From contig JABDMH010000004.1 in the NCBI GenBank assembly GCA_013001595.1, forward strand, positions 62,001 to 126,000: a stretch of DNA of 64,000 nt. The letters are read 5' to 3'. Below, piece after piece: positions 45,916-55,473 of this stretch. The notes beneath the pieces were generated by a model. It did not search any database. It was not told where the DNA came from and worked only from the letters and a program-made list of their open reading frames with translations. A program made the position numbers and the translations under genes. Position 1 is the stretch's first letter; every line of letters begins with the position of its first letter. The stretch comes from Saprospiraceae bacterium. GTDB lineage: Bacteria; Bacteroidota; Bacteroidia; Chitinophagales; Saprospiraceae.

Positions 45916-46047
45916 GCACTCGGAGTTCAGTTGCAGTCAAAGATAAGATTCAATGGGAAAAGTGACTTATCTAGCAATTCTGACAACAATAATTCGTATG
46001 CAAGAAAGGTTTATATGTATGTTTGTTTTTGAGACCAGAACCAAACA

Positions 46048-47247
46048 ATGAGGATTCTCCAGCTATGTAAGAAATTTCCTTATCCGCTAAGGGACGGAGA
46101 GTCACTTGCTGTTACTTATCTCGCAAGGGCCCTGAGCAAGTTGGGAAATGAGGTTACCTTATTGGCCATGAATACGACCAAGCATCATGTGCAGGTCGGA
46201 AAAGTCAAACAACACCTAAGTCACTATACGGCAGTGCATCATACCACTTTAGACAATGGTGTGAAGCCATTACATGCATTTCTCAATCTTTTTTCTTCGG
46301 ACTCATATAACATCAGTCGTTTCGATAATGAGGCCTTCCGCAACAAATTGACCATATTATTGAAGCATGAAAAGTATGACTTGATTCAACTTGAATCACT
46401 GTACTTGGCACCATACATCGATGTGATACGAAAACATTCGAATGCTGGGATCGCTCTTAGGGCTCACAATGTTGAGCATGAGATATGGGAGAGGATGGCA
46501 GAGAATGAAGAGGTGGCCTTGAGAAGATGGTATCTAGACTATTCCGCAAGGAAACTTAGGAAATATGAAATCGATCAATTGGAGAACATTGATCTGCTGT
46601 TGCCCATTTCAACTATTGACCAACGGAAGTTTTGTGCATTGGGCTATAAAGGACCTTCGAAGGCACTACCAATTGGATTAGACTTGACCAAGTTTTCTTT
46701 TAATCAAGTAGAGCCAGAGACACCATTATCCGTATCATTTATTGGGTCACTGGATTGGATGCCCAATATAGAGGGTCTCAACTGGTTTTTGGATCAAGTA
46801 TGGCCTCACATAGTTAGGATCTTTCCGAAATTGAAGCTGGAGGTAGCAGGACGCAACTGTCCGCAATGGCTGAGGGACGTTCAGATGAAAAACCTTGAGA
46901 TTGTTGGAGAAGTTAGAGATTCTTCTACGTTTCTCCTGAAGCACCCAATTATGGTAGTGCCACTGTTGTCTGGCAGTGGCATGAGGGCAAAGATCGTAGA
47001 AGCCATGGCACTCGGACGTATTGTGATTACTACCCCTCTTGGTCTGGAAGGTATTTCTGCGAAAGATAAAGAAGAGGTGCTCGTGGCCAAATCCGTAGAT
47101 CAATTCATTCGCAAGTTTAGGTTTTGCTATCACCACAAAAGACACTTACCTAATCTTTCTTCTAATGCTAGGAAACTGACCGAAGAGAAATTCGATCACA
47201 TTCGTGTTGGACAAAAACTTTTGGAGGCATATCAAGCCACTTGTTAA
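46048..47247 (+). CDS. Glycosyltransferase (GT4-like)
   Basis: 399-aa GT-B fold transferase. The N-terminal domain starts ILQLCKKFPYPLRDGESLAV and includes the RAHNVEHEIWE strand; the C-terminal donor domain has SFIGSLDWMPNIEGLNWFL, the LLSGSGMRAKIVEAMALGR segment that binds the nucleotide sugar, and the conserved Glu-x7-Glu-like spacing. It probably builds surface polysaccharide. The next gene is a paralogue of the same layout on the same strand. Confidence 0.9.
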   Translation: MRILQLCKKFPYPLRDGESLAVTYLARALSKLGNEVTLLAMNTTKHHVQVGKVKQHLSHYTAVHHTTLDNGVKPLHAFLNLFSSDSYNISRFDNEAFRNKLTILLKHEKYDLIQLESLYLAPYIDVIRKHSNAGIALRAHNVEHEIWERMAENEEVALRRWYLDYSARKLRKYEIDQLENIDLLLPISTIDQRKFCALGYKGPSKALPIGLDLTKFSFNQVEPETPLSVSFIGSLDWMPNIEGLNWFLDQVWPHIVRIFPKLKLEVAGRNCPQWLRDVQMKNLEIVGEVRDSSTFLLKHPIMVVPLLSGSGMRAKIVEAMALGRIVITTPLGLEGISAKDKEEVLVAKSVDQFIRKFRFCYHHKRHLPNLSSNARKLTEEKFDHIRVGQKLLEAYQATC

Positions 47248-47344
47248 TCATCCCCGATCAATACGCCACTTACTAAGAATTTTTCCTGGACAGTCTCCGT
47301 TGAATTGATACTTTTGATGCCATAATTAAAAGCTGGTTCTCTGC

Positions 47345-48526
47345 TTGAAACTTTTAGTCATTTCAGCAAGATTTCCATTGCCTCTAGAAAAAGGTGATAA
47401 ATTACGGCTATATCATCAGCTGAAATACCTGGCACGTGATCATGAAGTATTTCTCATCTCATTGGCCGATGAAGAAATCGAAGAAAAATGGCAGCGGGAC
47501 ATTGAGTCTTTCTGCCAAAAGACCTACATCTTTAGCCAGTCCTACGCACAACATGTCTTTAATGCACTGAGGGGTCTATGTTTGGGCATGCCGGTTAATG
47601 TCGGGTATTTCTATCAGCCCAGTATCAAAAGACGGATCCACCAATTGGTTGGCGAAATTGATCCAACAGCGATTTATGTTCAGTTGATCAGGATGGTACC
47701 TTATGTAAAGGACCTGCAAGTGCCCTTCATGGGCATTGACTATATGGACTCATTTTCTCTGAGAATTCAGCGTCGGGTAGAATTGGGAGGATTGACATCT
47801 CTATTCTGGCGCTTGGAAAAAGCCATGCTCACAAGATTTGAACTTAGCTGTGCCAAGTATTTTGACTCCAAATTTATCATTAGTGATGTTGATAAGCAGC
47901 ATCTTGAGTCTCAGGGTATTGATGGACTTACACTGCTGCGAAATGGAGTTGACATTGAGTACTATCGGGTCGATCAGGATAGGAAAGCGCAAAAGGAATA
48001 TGATATTCTATTGGTGGGTAATATGAGCTATCATCCGAATATTCTCGCAGCAAAATACTTGGTTGAGCAGATCGCAGTCCCACTCAGGAGGAAATTGCCC
48101 AACCTTAAGTTACTAATTGCCGGGGCCTCACCCAGTCCACAAGTTACAAGGTTACAGAATGATTGGATTCATGTAACGGGTTATATGCCAGACATCAGGG
48201 ATGCCTATGCCAATGCCAGAATCTTTGTGGCCCCTATCTTTGCCGGAAGTGGCCTGCAAAACAAAATCTTAGAAGCCATGGCGATGGGGCTTCCCTGTGT
48301 AACGAGTTCTTTGGTAAATGATTCAATATGTGCTCCAGCAGAGGCGGTTCGCGAAGCCAATGATCCAGCAGCCTTCATCGACGCAGTTTGGTCACTTCTA
48401 CAACATGGTGATTTGGATAAATATGGAAATGTCGGAAGGGCTTTTGTGAAGGAACATTTTGGCTGGGAAGGTTGCAGTGTTCCTCTGAAAAATCTGGGTG
48501 CATATCACAGCAATAAAAGCTCATGA
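47345..48526 (+). CDS. Glycosyltransferase (GT4-like)
   Basis: 393 aa starting with TTG at 47345, directly at the conserved KLLVISARFPLPLEKGDKL; no ATG is available upstream. The donor domain contains LLVGNMSYHPNILAAKYLV and PIFAGSGLQNKILEAMAMGL. It resembles the preceding gene in order and motif, so the two are likely an old duplication with different sugar or acceptor choice. Related enzymes in the TIGR03087 group act in exopolysaccharide synthesis. Confidence 0.9.
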   Translation: MKLLVISARFPLPLEKGDKLRLYHQLKYLARDHEVFLISLADEEIEEKWQRDIESFCQKTYIFSQSYAQHVFNALRGLCLGMPVNVGYFYQPSIKRRIHQLVGEIDPTAIYVQLIRMVPYVKDLQVPFMGIDYMDSFSLRIQRRVELGGLTSLFWRLEKAMLTRFELSCAKYFDSKFIISDVDKQHLESQGIDGLTLLRNGVDIEYYRVDQDRKAQKEYDILLVGNMSYHPNILAAKYLVEQIAVPLRRKLPNLKLLIAGASPSPQVTRLQNDWIHVTGYMPDIRDAYANARIFVAPIFAGSGLQNKILEAMAMGLPCVTSSLVNDSICAPAEAVREANDPAAFIDAVWSLLQHGDLDKYGNVGRAFVKEHFGWEGCSVPLKNLGAYHSNKSS

Positions 48527-48711
48527 GCCCATCCAAAGTCTTGAATGATTTTACACTACTTTTGCAACACTAAATTGGGCAAATGCAGCTTAAGCAATTT
48601 ACAACACAAACCACATTGATCTTTGCCGACAATAGGAATCATTGATTCGACAGGGATTATTTCTTGGTTAAGCACTTGCAACCAGTAAGGACAAAACAGG
48701 TTGAAATCATT

Positions 48712-49812
48712 ATGGATCAATTGGATAGTATAGCATCTGCAATAGAGGAAATTAGACAAGGTAAGTTGGTCATTGTAGTAGATGATGAAGACCGAGAGAA
48801 CGAGGGCGATTTCATTTGTGCTGCGGAGTGTATCACTCCTGACATCATCAATTTTATGGCTCTGTATGGAAGGGGTCTTATTTGTACTCCGATCACTGAA
48901 GACAGAGCAAAGGAATTGGAGTTGGATCTGATGGTTGAACAGAGCACTGCACTTCATGAAACCGCGTTTACCATTTCGATCGACCTAATTGGCAAGGGAT
49001 GTACAACAGGCATATCAGCGTATGATCGAGCTACTGGCATCAAAGCCCTCGTTGATCCAAATACTAAACCTAGTGATTTTGGTAGGCCCGGACATTTGTT
49101 TCCGTTAAAAGCTAAGAATGGAGGTGTATTACGGAGGACTGGACATACTGAAGCCGCCATTGATTTAGCTCGTTTGGCGGGGTTTTCCCCGGCCGGTGTA
49201 TTGGTTGAAATTTTGAACGCTGACGGTACGATGGCACGATTGCCACAGCTGAAAGAGATTGCAGCCGAGCATGACCTTAGAATAATTTCTATTAAAGACC
49301 TGGTTGCGTACCGCTTGCAGACGGAAAGGCTGGTATATAAGGAAATTGCTGTCCCTGCTCAATCAAAATGGGGGGAGGTCGAAATTGTAGCCTATCGGCA
49401 AGTTACTACAGGTGATACGCACCTTGCCATCGTTTGGGGAGAATGGAAACCTGAAGATCCACTGCTCGTTCGGGTACATTCAACAACAGAAACTGGTGAT
49501 ATTCTAGGAACACTCTTCGATGATTATGGCATTCAAATGCATGAGGCCATGAAAAAGATCAAGGAAGCCGGTAAGGGCGTACTTCTATATATGCGACATA
49601 CCGAAGGCAATTCAATCATTCATAAACTGCGACATCTCAAGGAAGGAGTTGCTGTAGAGAAAAGTGAACAGCGGGACTTTGGGGTAGGTGCACAGATACT
49701 CCGAGATCTAGGCGTGCGAAAAATTCGCTTACTTACCCGAAATCCTAAAAGAAGGGTAGCTCTTGATGGCTATGGACTTGAGATTGTCGAAAACGTTGCC
49801 CTAGACTTCTAG
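48712..49812 (+). CDS. ribB: 3,4-dihydroxy-2-butanone-4-phosphate synthase with degenerate GTP cyclohydrolase II-like domain
   Basis: 366 aa from the ATG at 48712; a TTG 16 codons upstream is unlikely. Domain 1 (1-205) makes the four-carbon unit of riboflavin from ribulose 5-phosphate, with DDEDRENEGD (24-33), GRGLICTP and RRTGHTEAA intact. Domain 2 (205-366) has the GTP cyclohydrolase II fold (VRVHSTTETGDILGTLF), but the three zinc cysteines of SECLTGDVFGSLRCDCG are all missing. It should therefore not open GTP, as in RibBX proteins. A separate RibA would be needed. No FMN riboswitch was found upstream. Confidence 0.9.
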   Translation: MDQLDSIASAIEEIRQGKLVIVVDDEDRENEGDFICAAECITPDIINFMALYGRGLICTPITEDRAKELELDLMVEQSTALHETAFTISIDLIGKGCTTGISAYDRATGIKALVDPNTKPSDFGRPGHLFPLKAKNGGVLRRTGHTEAAIDLARLAGFSPAGVLVEILNADGTMARLPQLKEIAAEHDLRIISIKDLVAYRLQTERLVYKEIAVPAQSKWGEVEIVAYRQVTTGDTHLAIVWGEWKPEDPLLVRVHSTTETGDILGTLFDDYGIQMHEAMKKIKEAGKGVLLYMRHTEGNSIIHKLRHLKEGVAVEKSEQRDFGVGAQILRDLGVRKIRLLTRNPKRRVALDGYGLEIVENVALDF

Positions 49813-49927
49813 TCTGGATTTGGCCACACCTTCCGCTCCCTACTTATATTTTCTTTATCAAAGCATCCAGTGCACTAGGATTCAATTGCCACGGTGGAAC
49901 AATAGGTCCCTAGTTGGCTTGAAAGTT

Positions 49928-50995
49928 TCAGAATGTGGGACAGATGGTTCCCTCATCCTGATAATCTCCAAAATATGAAATGGACACTTCGAAGGCACCT
50001 TGTCCCGTAGGGTAGTTAACTACATCCCGTATATTGACATCGTAGCTTAGGCCGATGAGAAGATTGCCTATACCCATTCCTGCCAAAAATCCGATCATAT
50101 CGGGAGCAAATTTGGCCTCTAGGTCTTGGACTGTGCGAACCCAAGCTCCCAAATGAAAATTGAATGCATCAGTGGTAGAAGGCTCAATGATGAAATTATT
50201 TCCCACGGTAATGGCCGTATGAGCCCTTTGTTTCAGGACAAAAGTCCGAGGAGAAATATCGATGTTTTCACTCAGTCGAGTGGTAATACCCCCGTGAAAA
50301 CTATATTTTCGAAATAAGGAACTTTCAGAAAGTTGCTGCTGATTTTCGTCGTCATCTTTGCGATAGAAAGAAACTTCGGGTTCAAGAATATGGTGCACGA
50401 CTCCTCCTGCGAACAGGCTGAAGGACGAACTAGGTGCCGAAAAGTAGTTTAGGCCAAATGCAAAGTCTCCAAAACTATAGTTATTAGCAGGAAGATCTTC
50501 ACCGGTTGGTCCGGTATAACTGTCTACGCCATTAAATTGATCTTGAAATACCAAATTCTTGTACAGTAAATTCCGTTGTACCGTTGAAAATTGTATTCCA
50601 GCTGATAGATAGTTGGTATTGGATTGCCCCAAACTCTTATGAAATGCACCCAATAAGGAAATACTATTGGTTGATAGATTTAGTGATCCAGCTTGGTCAG
50701 TGACAAATTGAATGCCAACACCGAATGCGTCACCTGCTAGAGCTCTTGACTGCAAATCGAATCGCAGATCTAGGGATGCGCCAAACGTATTGATGGCCTC
50801 TTCCAGTGGTCCACGCCACTGATCTCGATAGATAGAGCTAACTCGATAGCGAGCGTCAAAACCACCTGTTAATGAAGGGTTGAGATGCAGGGGAGCAGCA
50901 TAATACTGAGAAAATTGAGGGTCTTGACCCCAAGCATGCTGCAATGACAACACGAATATTGCGATAAAGAATGATGGTAATACCCAATTCTGCAT
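49928..50995 (-). CDS. PorP/SprF family type IX secretion membrane protein
   Basis: 355 aa with a signal peptide (to about residue 23, WGQ). The start of the mature part, DPQFSQYYAAPLHLNPSLTGG, is the hallmark of PorP/SprF proteins, and the rest is an alternating outer-membrane barrel ending in VSISYFGDYQDEGTICPTF. Such proteins help T9SS export or anchor type B-sorted surface proteins such as the one at 38421. Many paralogues occur per genome, usually next to their client; here no client is adjacent. Confidence 0.9.
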   Translation of the reverse strand: MQNWVLPSFFIAIFVLSLQHAWGQDPQFSQYYAAPLHLNPSLTGGFDARYRVSSIYRDQWRGPLEEAINTFGASLDLRFDLQSRALAGDAFGVGIQFVTDQAGSLNLSTNSISLLGAFHKSLGQSNTNYLSAGIQFSTVQRNLLYKNLVFQDQFNGVDSYTGPTGEDLPANNYSFGDFAFGLNYFSAPSSSFSLFAGGVVHHILEPEVSFYRKDDDENQQQLSESSLFRKYSFHGGITTRLSENIDISPRTFVLKQRAHTAITVGNNFIIEPSTTDAFNFHLGAWVRTVQDLEAKFAPDMIGFLAGMGIGNLLIGLSYDVNIRDVVNYPTGQGAFEVSISYFGDYQDEGTICPTF

Positions 50996-51048
50996 AAATA
51001 TGTTTATAACCTATTTTTCAGTCCTTTAGTATAAGATCGGGCACTATC

Positions 51049-52407
51049 CTATAAATTCTGAATGATGTCGTACTGTGTAATCACATGTCGATTTCCTGCC
51101 TTATCTATGGTGGTTACTGCCGGGTGTTTGCGATTGATTATTTGACTTAGTTTATGAATTGGAGTCTCTAAATCAACGTCAGGAAATGGTTCTCCCATAA
51201 TCACCTTAACTGAAGGATTATCTTCTTCATGAGAAGTATCCAATAAAAACTGAATGATTTGGCCTTCTGTGATAGATCCAGCAATTTTATCGCCTTGCAT
51301 GACCGGCATTTGTGAAATGTCTTTCTCCTTCATTTTCTTGACCACCAAGTTCACAGGATCATCAGCCTGTACGGATAGAAATTGATGATGTACCTTATTC
51401 TCGACCAACTCCTTGACGTTTAATGCATCTTCTAAGAATCCCCGTTCTCGCATCCAATCATCGTTATAAATCTTTCCAACATAGCGACTGCCATGGTCAT
51501 GAAAGATGAGTACAACAAGATCTTCTGATGTCAATCTATCTTTCATTTGCAATAAGCCTGCCATTGCGCTTCCTGCTGAATACCCAAGGAGAATCCCTTC
51601 GACTCGTGCCAGCTTCCTAGCGGCCATTGCGCCATCCTTGTCGGTCACCTTTTCAAAGTGATCAATGAGGTCAAAAGCTACATTTTTGGGTAAAATATCT
51701 TCTCCGATTCCTTCAGTGATGTAGGGATAAATCTCCGATTCATCAAATATGCCGGTTTCATGATATTTCTTAAACACAGATCCATAAGTATCTACTCCCC
51801 AGATTTTGATATTGGGATTCTGCTCTTTCAAATACTTTGCTACACCAGAGATGGTGCCGCCCGTTCCAACACCGACCACTACATGCGTCACTTTGCCATC
51901 CGTCTGCTCCCAAATCTCGGGTCCCGTGCTCTCATAATGTGCTTCAGTATTCGCAAGGTTATCGTACTGATTGAACCAAAATGAGTTGCTCAACTCTTTG
52001 CTCAATTTTTCGGCTACAGAGTAGTATGACCTTGGATCATCAGGACCGACATTTGTTGGGCAAACAATTACTTCGGCACCATGAGCTTTTAGGATGTCGA
52101 TCTTTTCCTTGGACTGCTTGTCATTGGTAGTAAATATGCACTTATACCCTTTAACACAGGCAGCAATGGCCAGTCCCATTCCTGTATTTCCAGAAGTACA
52201 TTCTATTATGGTGCCACCTGGCTTGATCTTTCCATCAGACTCTGCTTGCTCTAGCATACGCAAAGCCATTCGATCTTTAATGCTGTGGCCGGGATTAAAG
52301 GTCTCTACCTTCGCTAAAACTTGACAGGGCAGATCTTGCACTATCCGATTCAGTTGAACCAATGGTGTCCATCCAATAGTCTGTAAAATATCATCCTTTA
52401 TATCCAA
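51049..52407 (-). CDS. Cystathionine beta-synthase (PLP domain plus CBS pair)
   Basis: 452 aa from TTG at 52407 (LDIKDDILQTIGWTPLV); an ATG at 52503 is open but would overlap the upstream gene by 59 bp and adds non-conserved residues. The PLP domain has the Schiff-base lysine in PGHSIKDRMA, the substrate loop ECTSGNTGMGLA and the phosphate cradle GVGTGGTISG. Two C-terminal CBS domains (about 335-450) probably bind an adenosine ligand. It condenses serine or O-acetylserine with homocysteine or sulfide; the layout favours cystathionine beta-synthase. Confidence 0.9.
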   Translation of the reverse strand: MDIKDDILQTIGWTPLVQLNRIVQDLPCQVLAKVETFNPGHSIKDRMALRMLEQAESDGKIKPGGTIIECTSGNTGMGLAIAACVKGYKCIFTTNDKQSKEKIDILKAHGAEVIVCPTNVGPDDPRSYYSVAEKLSKELSNSFWFNQYDNLANTEAHYESTGPEIWEQTDGKVTHVVVGVGTGGTISGVAKYLKEQNPNIKIWGVDTYGSVFKKYHETGIFDESEIYPYITEGIGEDILPKNVAFDLIDHFEKVTDKDGAMAARKLARVEGILLGYSAGSAMAGLLQMKDRLTSEDLVVLIFHDHGSRYVGKIYNDDWMRERGFLEDALNVKELVENKVHHQFLSVQADDPVNLVVKKMKEKDISQMPVMQGDKIAGSITEGQIIQFLLDTSHEEDNPSVKVIMGEPFPDVDLETPIHKLSQIINRKHPAVTTIDKAGNRHVITQYDIIQNL

Positions 52408-52444
52408 GACAATGGCTTTGTTGTTGGCCGCAAAAGTAAGAAAA

Positions 52445-53287
52445 TTAGCGGCTGGCGCTTGCTCGATTAGCCAGGTAACGGGTGCGGACAAAGAACTTCT
52501 CATTTATGGCACCCAGCTCCTGCGCGAGTTCTGCGGAGACGACAAGATCGATCTCTTCTGCATAGAGATGCTCTGGAATGGTGCCTATTACTTTTGCATA
52601 TAGTTGATGTCCCAGCAAGGGGTTCTTAATTTCGATTATTGAACCCGTTTCGGCATGTCGATGCATCACAAATCGACCGATAGAATTGTTTTTCTTATGC
52701 CAAAACGCCACTTCATTCCTGGCATTGGAGGTGATCCGTTGATTAAAGAACCTTTGAGCATATTCTGAAGGACCTATATTTGAATGAGCAGTTCCTTCAA
52801 TTACATGTAGAGCCTCGATCCTCTTCTTTAACCAACCTATATGAAGTATTTGACCTATCTGCAAGTCAGCACGTTCCAGATCGTTTCGTCGCAGTAATAA
52901 TTTACCAGGCATATCAAAATAGACCCTCGCGATCCGAAAGACATTATCTTTTGGCTTCACTTGATAATACAAAGGCTCATATTGACTTCGCGACGGTAAG
53001 GCCTTCTGGTACACAATGTTAGAATCATTGATTGGAACAACCATTTGACTACTGGCACTAAGGTGGGATTCTTGAAGTTGGGGATTTGAATTCTTTAGAT
53101 CATCAATACTACTTCCATACTTCTGAGCAACTGCATATAAAGTCTCGTTCTCAGCCATGTGGTGATAAACGACTTTTCCTAACTTGTCGTCGAAATGAAT
53201 CTGTATGGTCTTCTTGAGAAGCAAGCTTTGACCCATTACCATCTCACTGCCAAAGAGTAAGAGAGCGAATAGTAAACATTTAATCAT
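52445..53287 (-). CDS. Secreted LysM protein with RlpA-like C-terminal domain
   Basis: 280 aa from the ATG at 53287, where a signal peptide starts (IKCLLFALLLFGSEMVMGQ); a TTG at 53326 is unlikely. One clear LysM (YHHMAENETLYAVAQKYGSS, about 40-85) and a weaker second (YQVKPKDNVFRIARVYFD) bind peptidoglycan. The C-terminal part (ETGSIIEIKNP, YAKVIGTIPEHL, DLVVSAELAQELGA) looks like a double-psi beta-barrel as in RlpA. A cell-wall attachment or remodelling role is likely. It is just upstream of the cystathionine synthase gene, on the same strand. Confidence 0.82.
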   Translation of the reverse strand: MIKCLLFALLLFGSEMVMGQSLLLKKTIQIHFDDKLGKVVYHHMAENETLYAVAQKYGSSIDDLKNSNPQLQESHLSASSQMVVPINDSNIVYQKALPSRSQYEPLYYQVKPKDNVFRIARVYFDMPGKLLLRRNDLERADLQIGQILHIGWLKKRIEALHVIEGTAHSNIGPSEYAQRFFNQRITSNARNEVAFWHKKNNSIGRFVMHRHAETGSIIEIKNPLLGHQLYAKVIGTIPEHLYAEEIDLVVSAELAQELGAINEKFFVRTRYLANRASASR

Positions 53288-53353
53288 GACAAAAGCATGT
53301 GTGATCATATGATTATAAAGGTACAATATATTAGTAATAATTGTAATGTGTAA

Positions 53354-54088
53354 ATGAAAATTATTGGTGTCGTCCCTGCTCGATACGAATCAAGCCGTTT
53401 TCCGGGGAAGCCCCTGTTAGACATCAAGGGTAAATCCATGATATCAAGGGTCTTTCACACTGCATCACAATGTCATCAGATTGATGAAGTTTGGATAGCT
53501 ACAGATGATAGTAGGATCTTTGCACATTGCTCTGATAGGAAGATTCCAGTAGTGATGACCTCTACTGATCATCGGTCAGGGACTGATCGAGTGGCTGAAG
53601 TAGCTCTTTCGAAGCACGCGGATGTGATTATTAATATTCAGGGTGATGAACCTTTTCTTCCATCAGCTCACCTAGACAAGCTAGTAGCGGCATTTGCTGA
53701 TGAGACGGTACAAATAGCCACATTAGCAGCTCCGATTAAAGATGAGACACTCATGTCCAATCCTAACCTGGTTAAGCTAGTAAAGCGAGCGGATGGACGC
53801 GCTTTGTATTTTAGCAGATCGCTCATTCCATTTGCAAGGGGAAAAAGTGAACTTTCAAATTATTGGCAGCACCTGGGAGTTTATGCATATCGCAGAGCTA
53901 CCTTGCTAGCATTATCAAATCTTCAGGTGAGTTGGTTAGAATCAATGGAGAAGTTGGAACAACTGAGATGGTTAGAATCGGGGTATGATGTACAAGTATG
54001 TGAAGTCTCGGAAGGAACCATTGGAATTGATCATCTGACAGATGTAGACCGTCTTGTCGAATGGATGGAACAAAATGGTGTGGATTAG
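53354..54088 (+). CDS. kdsB: 3-deoxy-manno-octulosonate cytidylyltransferase
   Basis: 244 aa. It activates Kdo with CTP to CMP-Kdo for lipid A-core assembly, in the cytoplasm. The start GVVPARYESSRFPGKPL, then EVWIATDD, MTSTDHRSGTDRVAE and INIQGDEPFL are hallmark blocks of KdsB; the ARG in IPFARGK and the C-terminal IGIDHLTDVDRL are also typical. It shows that the organism makes Kdo-containing LPS. The next gene follows by 22 bp and is probably cotranscribed. Confidence 0.95.
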   Translation: MKIIGVVPARYESSRFPGKPLLDIKGKSMISRVFHTASQCHQIDEVWIATDDSRIFAHCSDRKIPVVMTSTDHRSGTDRVAEVALSKHADVIINIQGDEPFLPSAHLDKLVAAFADETVQIATLAAPIKDETLMSNPNLVKLVKRADGRALYFSRSLIPFARGKSELSNYWQHLGVYAYRRATLLALSNLQVSWLESMEKLEQLRWLESGYDVQVCEVSEGTIGIDHLTDVDRLVEWMEQNGVD

Positions 54089-54110
54089 CTGAACATGGGA
54101 ATCTAGACAA

Positions 54111-55445
54111 ATGAAGAATATTTTGGTTATCGGTGCAGGGCGCTCCTCACACGTCCTGATTGAGTTTTTATTAGCCAATGCAGAGCAGTTTCGCTGGTTG
54201 GTTACTGTAGCGGACGCAGAGCCTTCTGCTGCTGCACGACGTATTAATGGTCATAAACATGGATTGTCTGTTTGGTTGGATGTAAATAAACCTAATGACC
54301 GAAAAGACTTGATTAAAAGGAGTGACCTGGTTATTTCACTACTGCCGGCTCAGTTGCACCTAAAAGTGGCTAAAGATTGCCTTTTATTGAGAAAGCACTT
54401 ACTGACAGCCAGCTACCTCAGTCCAGATATTGAATCTATGCATGATGTAGTACAAGGGAGTGGTCTTACGTTTATTTCCGAACTGGGTGTAGATCCTGGA
54501 ATTGATCATATGTCTGCTATGAGATTGATTGAACAAATTAAGGGTCAAGGCGGAGATATCTTTGACTTTCGGTCGTATACAGGTGGACTTGTAGCACCAG
54601 ATAGTGATGACAATCCATGGCATTATAAAATCACATGGAATCCACAAAACGTCGTGATGGCGGGACAGGGTACCGCACAATATCTCGATCAGAATAAACC
54701 CCGATTTGTACCAGGATATCGTGTATTTGAACATCCAAGAATTGTAGAGGTACACGGATTTGGGGAGTTAGAAATGTATCCTAATCGGGATTCATTGCTA
54801 TACCAAACTGTGTATGGATTGGATAATGTTACCAATATGATACGTGGGACACTTAGGTATCCGGGTTTCTGTAGCGCGTGGAATGCATTGGTGAAAATTG
54901 GTCTTACAGAGAGTTTTGGAATGATTCATAATACTGGAGGCCTTACTTATCGCCGATTATTGGAAGGCTTTTTGCCTGTGGGGAATGGGCCGCTAAAATC
55001 TAGATTGGCCCAGTACTTAGGTGTTGCCGTTGATAATGAAATAATACATAAAATCGAATGGCTCGGATTATTGTCTTCCACTTCAGTGGATCTTTCCAAT
55101 GGCACAGCTGCTGAGATTCTCTTAGAATTGTTGCTCAGAAAATGGAAAATGACAGGAAAGGATAGAGACGTGGTCATAATGCAGCACGAGATTTACTATC
55201 GTAAAAATCATTCCGACCACTTGAAGGTAAGCACGCTCATCTATGAGGGAGAATCCTTGAAGAAAACGGCAATGGCCAAACTCGTTGGTTGGCCTTTGGG
55301 AGTTGCAGCAAAGTTGCTGATGACAGGCCAGCTAGACTATCCAGGCATTCATCGTCCCACTAACAGAAGGGTATATGAGCCGGTATTGGATGGACTCCAG
55401 CAACTAGGTGTGAATTTTATAGAATCTGATGGCAGCGAAGGGTAG
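54111..55445 (+). CDS. Saccharopine dehydrogenase-like oxidoreductase
   Basis: 444 aa. A Rossmann domain (NILVIGAGRSSHVLIEFLLA) is followed by the saccharopine reductase-like catalytic domain with ELGVDPGIDHMSAMRLIEQI and GGLVAPDSDDNPWHYKITWNP. It matches the form that joins or splits lysine and 2-oxoglutarate through saccharopine, common in Bacteroidota even without a full lysine-ketoglutarate pathway. Cytosolic, single chain. The place next to kdsB has no obvious metabolic meaning. Confidence 0.88.
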   Translation: MKNILVIGAGRSSHVLIEFLLANAEQFRWLVTVADAEPSAAARRINGHKHGLSVWLDVNKPNDRKDLIKRSDLVISLLPAQLHLKVAKDCLLLRKHLLTASYLSPDIESMHDVVQGSGLTFISELGVDPGIDHMSAMRLIEQIKGQGGDIFDFRSYTGGLVAPDSDDNPWHYKITWNPQNVVMAGQGTAQYLDQNKPRFVPGYRVFEHPRIVEVHGFGELEMYPNRDSLLYQTVYGLDNVTNMIRGTLRYPGFCSAWNALVKIGLTESFGMIHNTGGLTYRRLLEGFLPVGNGPLKSRLAQYLGVAVDNEIIHKIEWLGLLSSTSVDLSNGTAAEILLELLLRKWKMTGKDRDVVIMQHEIYYRKNHSDHLKVSTLIYEGESLKKTAMAKLVGWPLGVAAKLLMTGQLDYPGIHRPTNRRVYEPVLDGLQQLGVNFIESDGSEG

Positions 55446-55473
55446 AGGTCATATCTTTTCACTATAGTTAATA

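Noticed and set aside
48527-48711. FMN riboswitch upstream of ribB
   Set aside because: The conserved RFN blocks could not be found in this 185-bp region.
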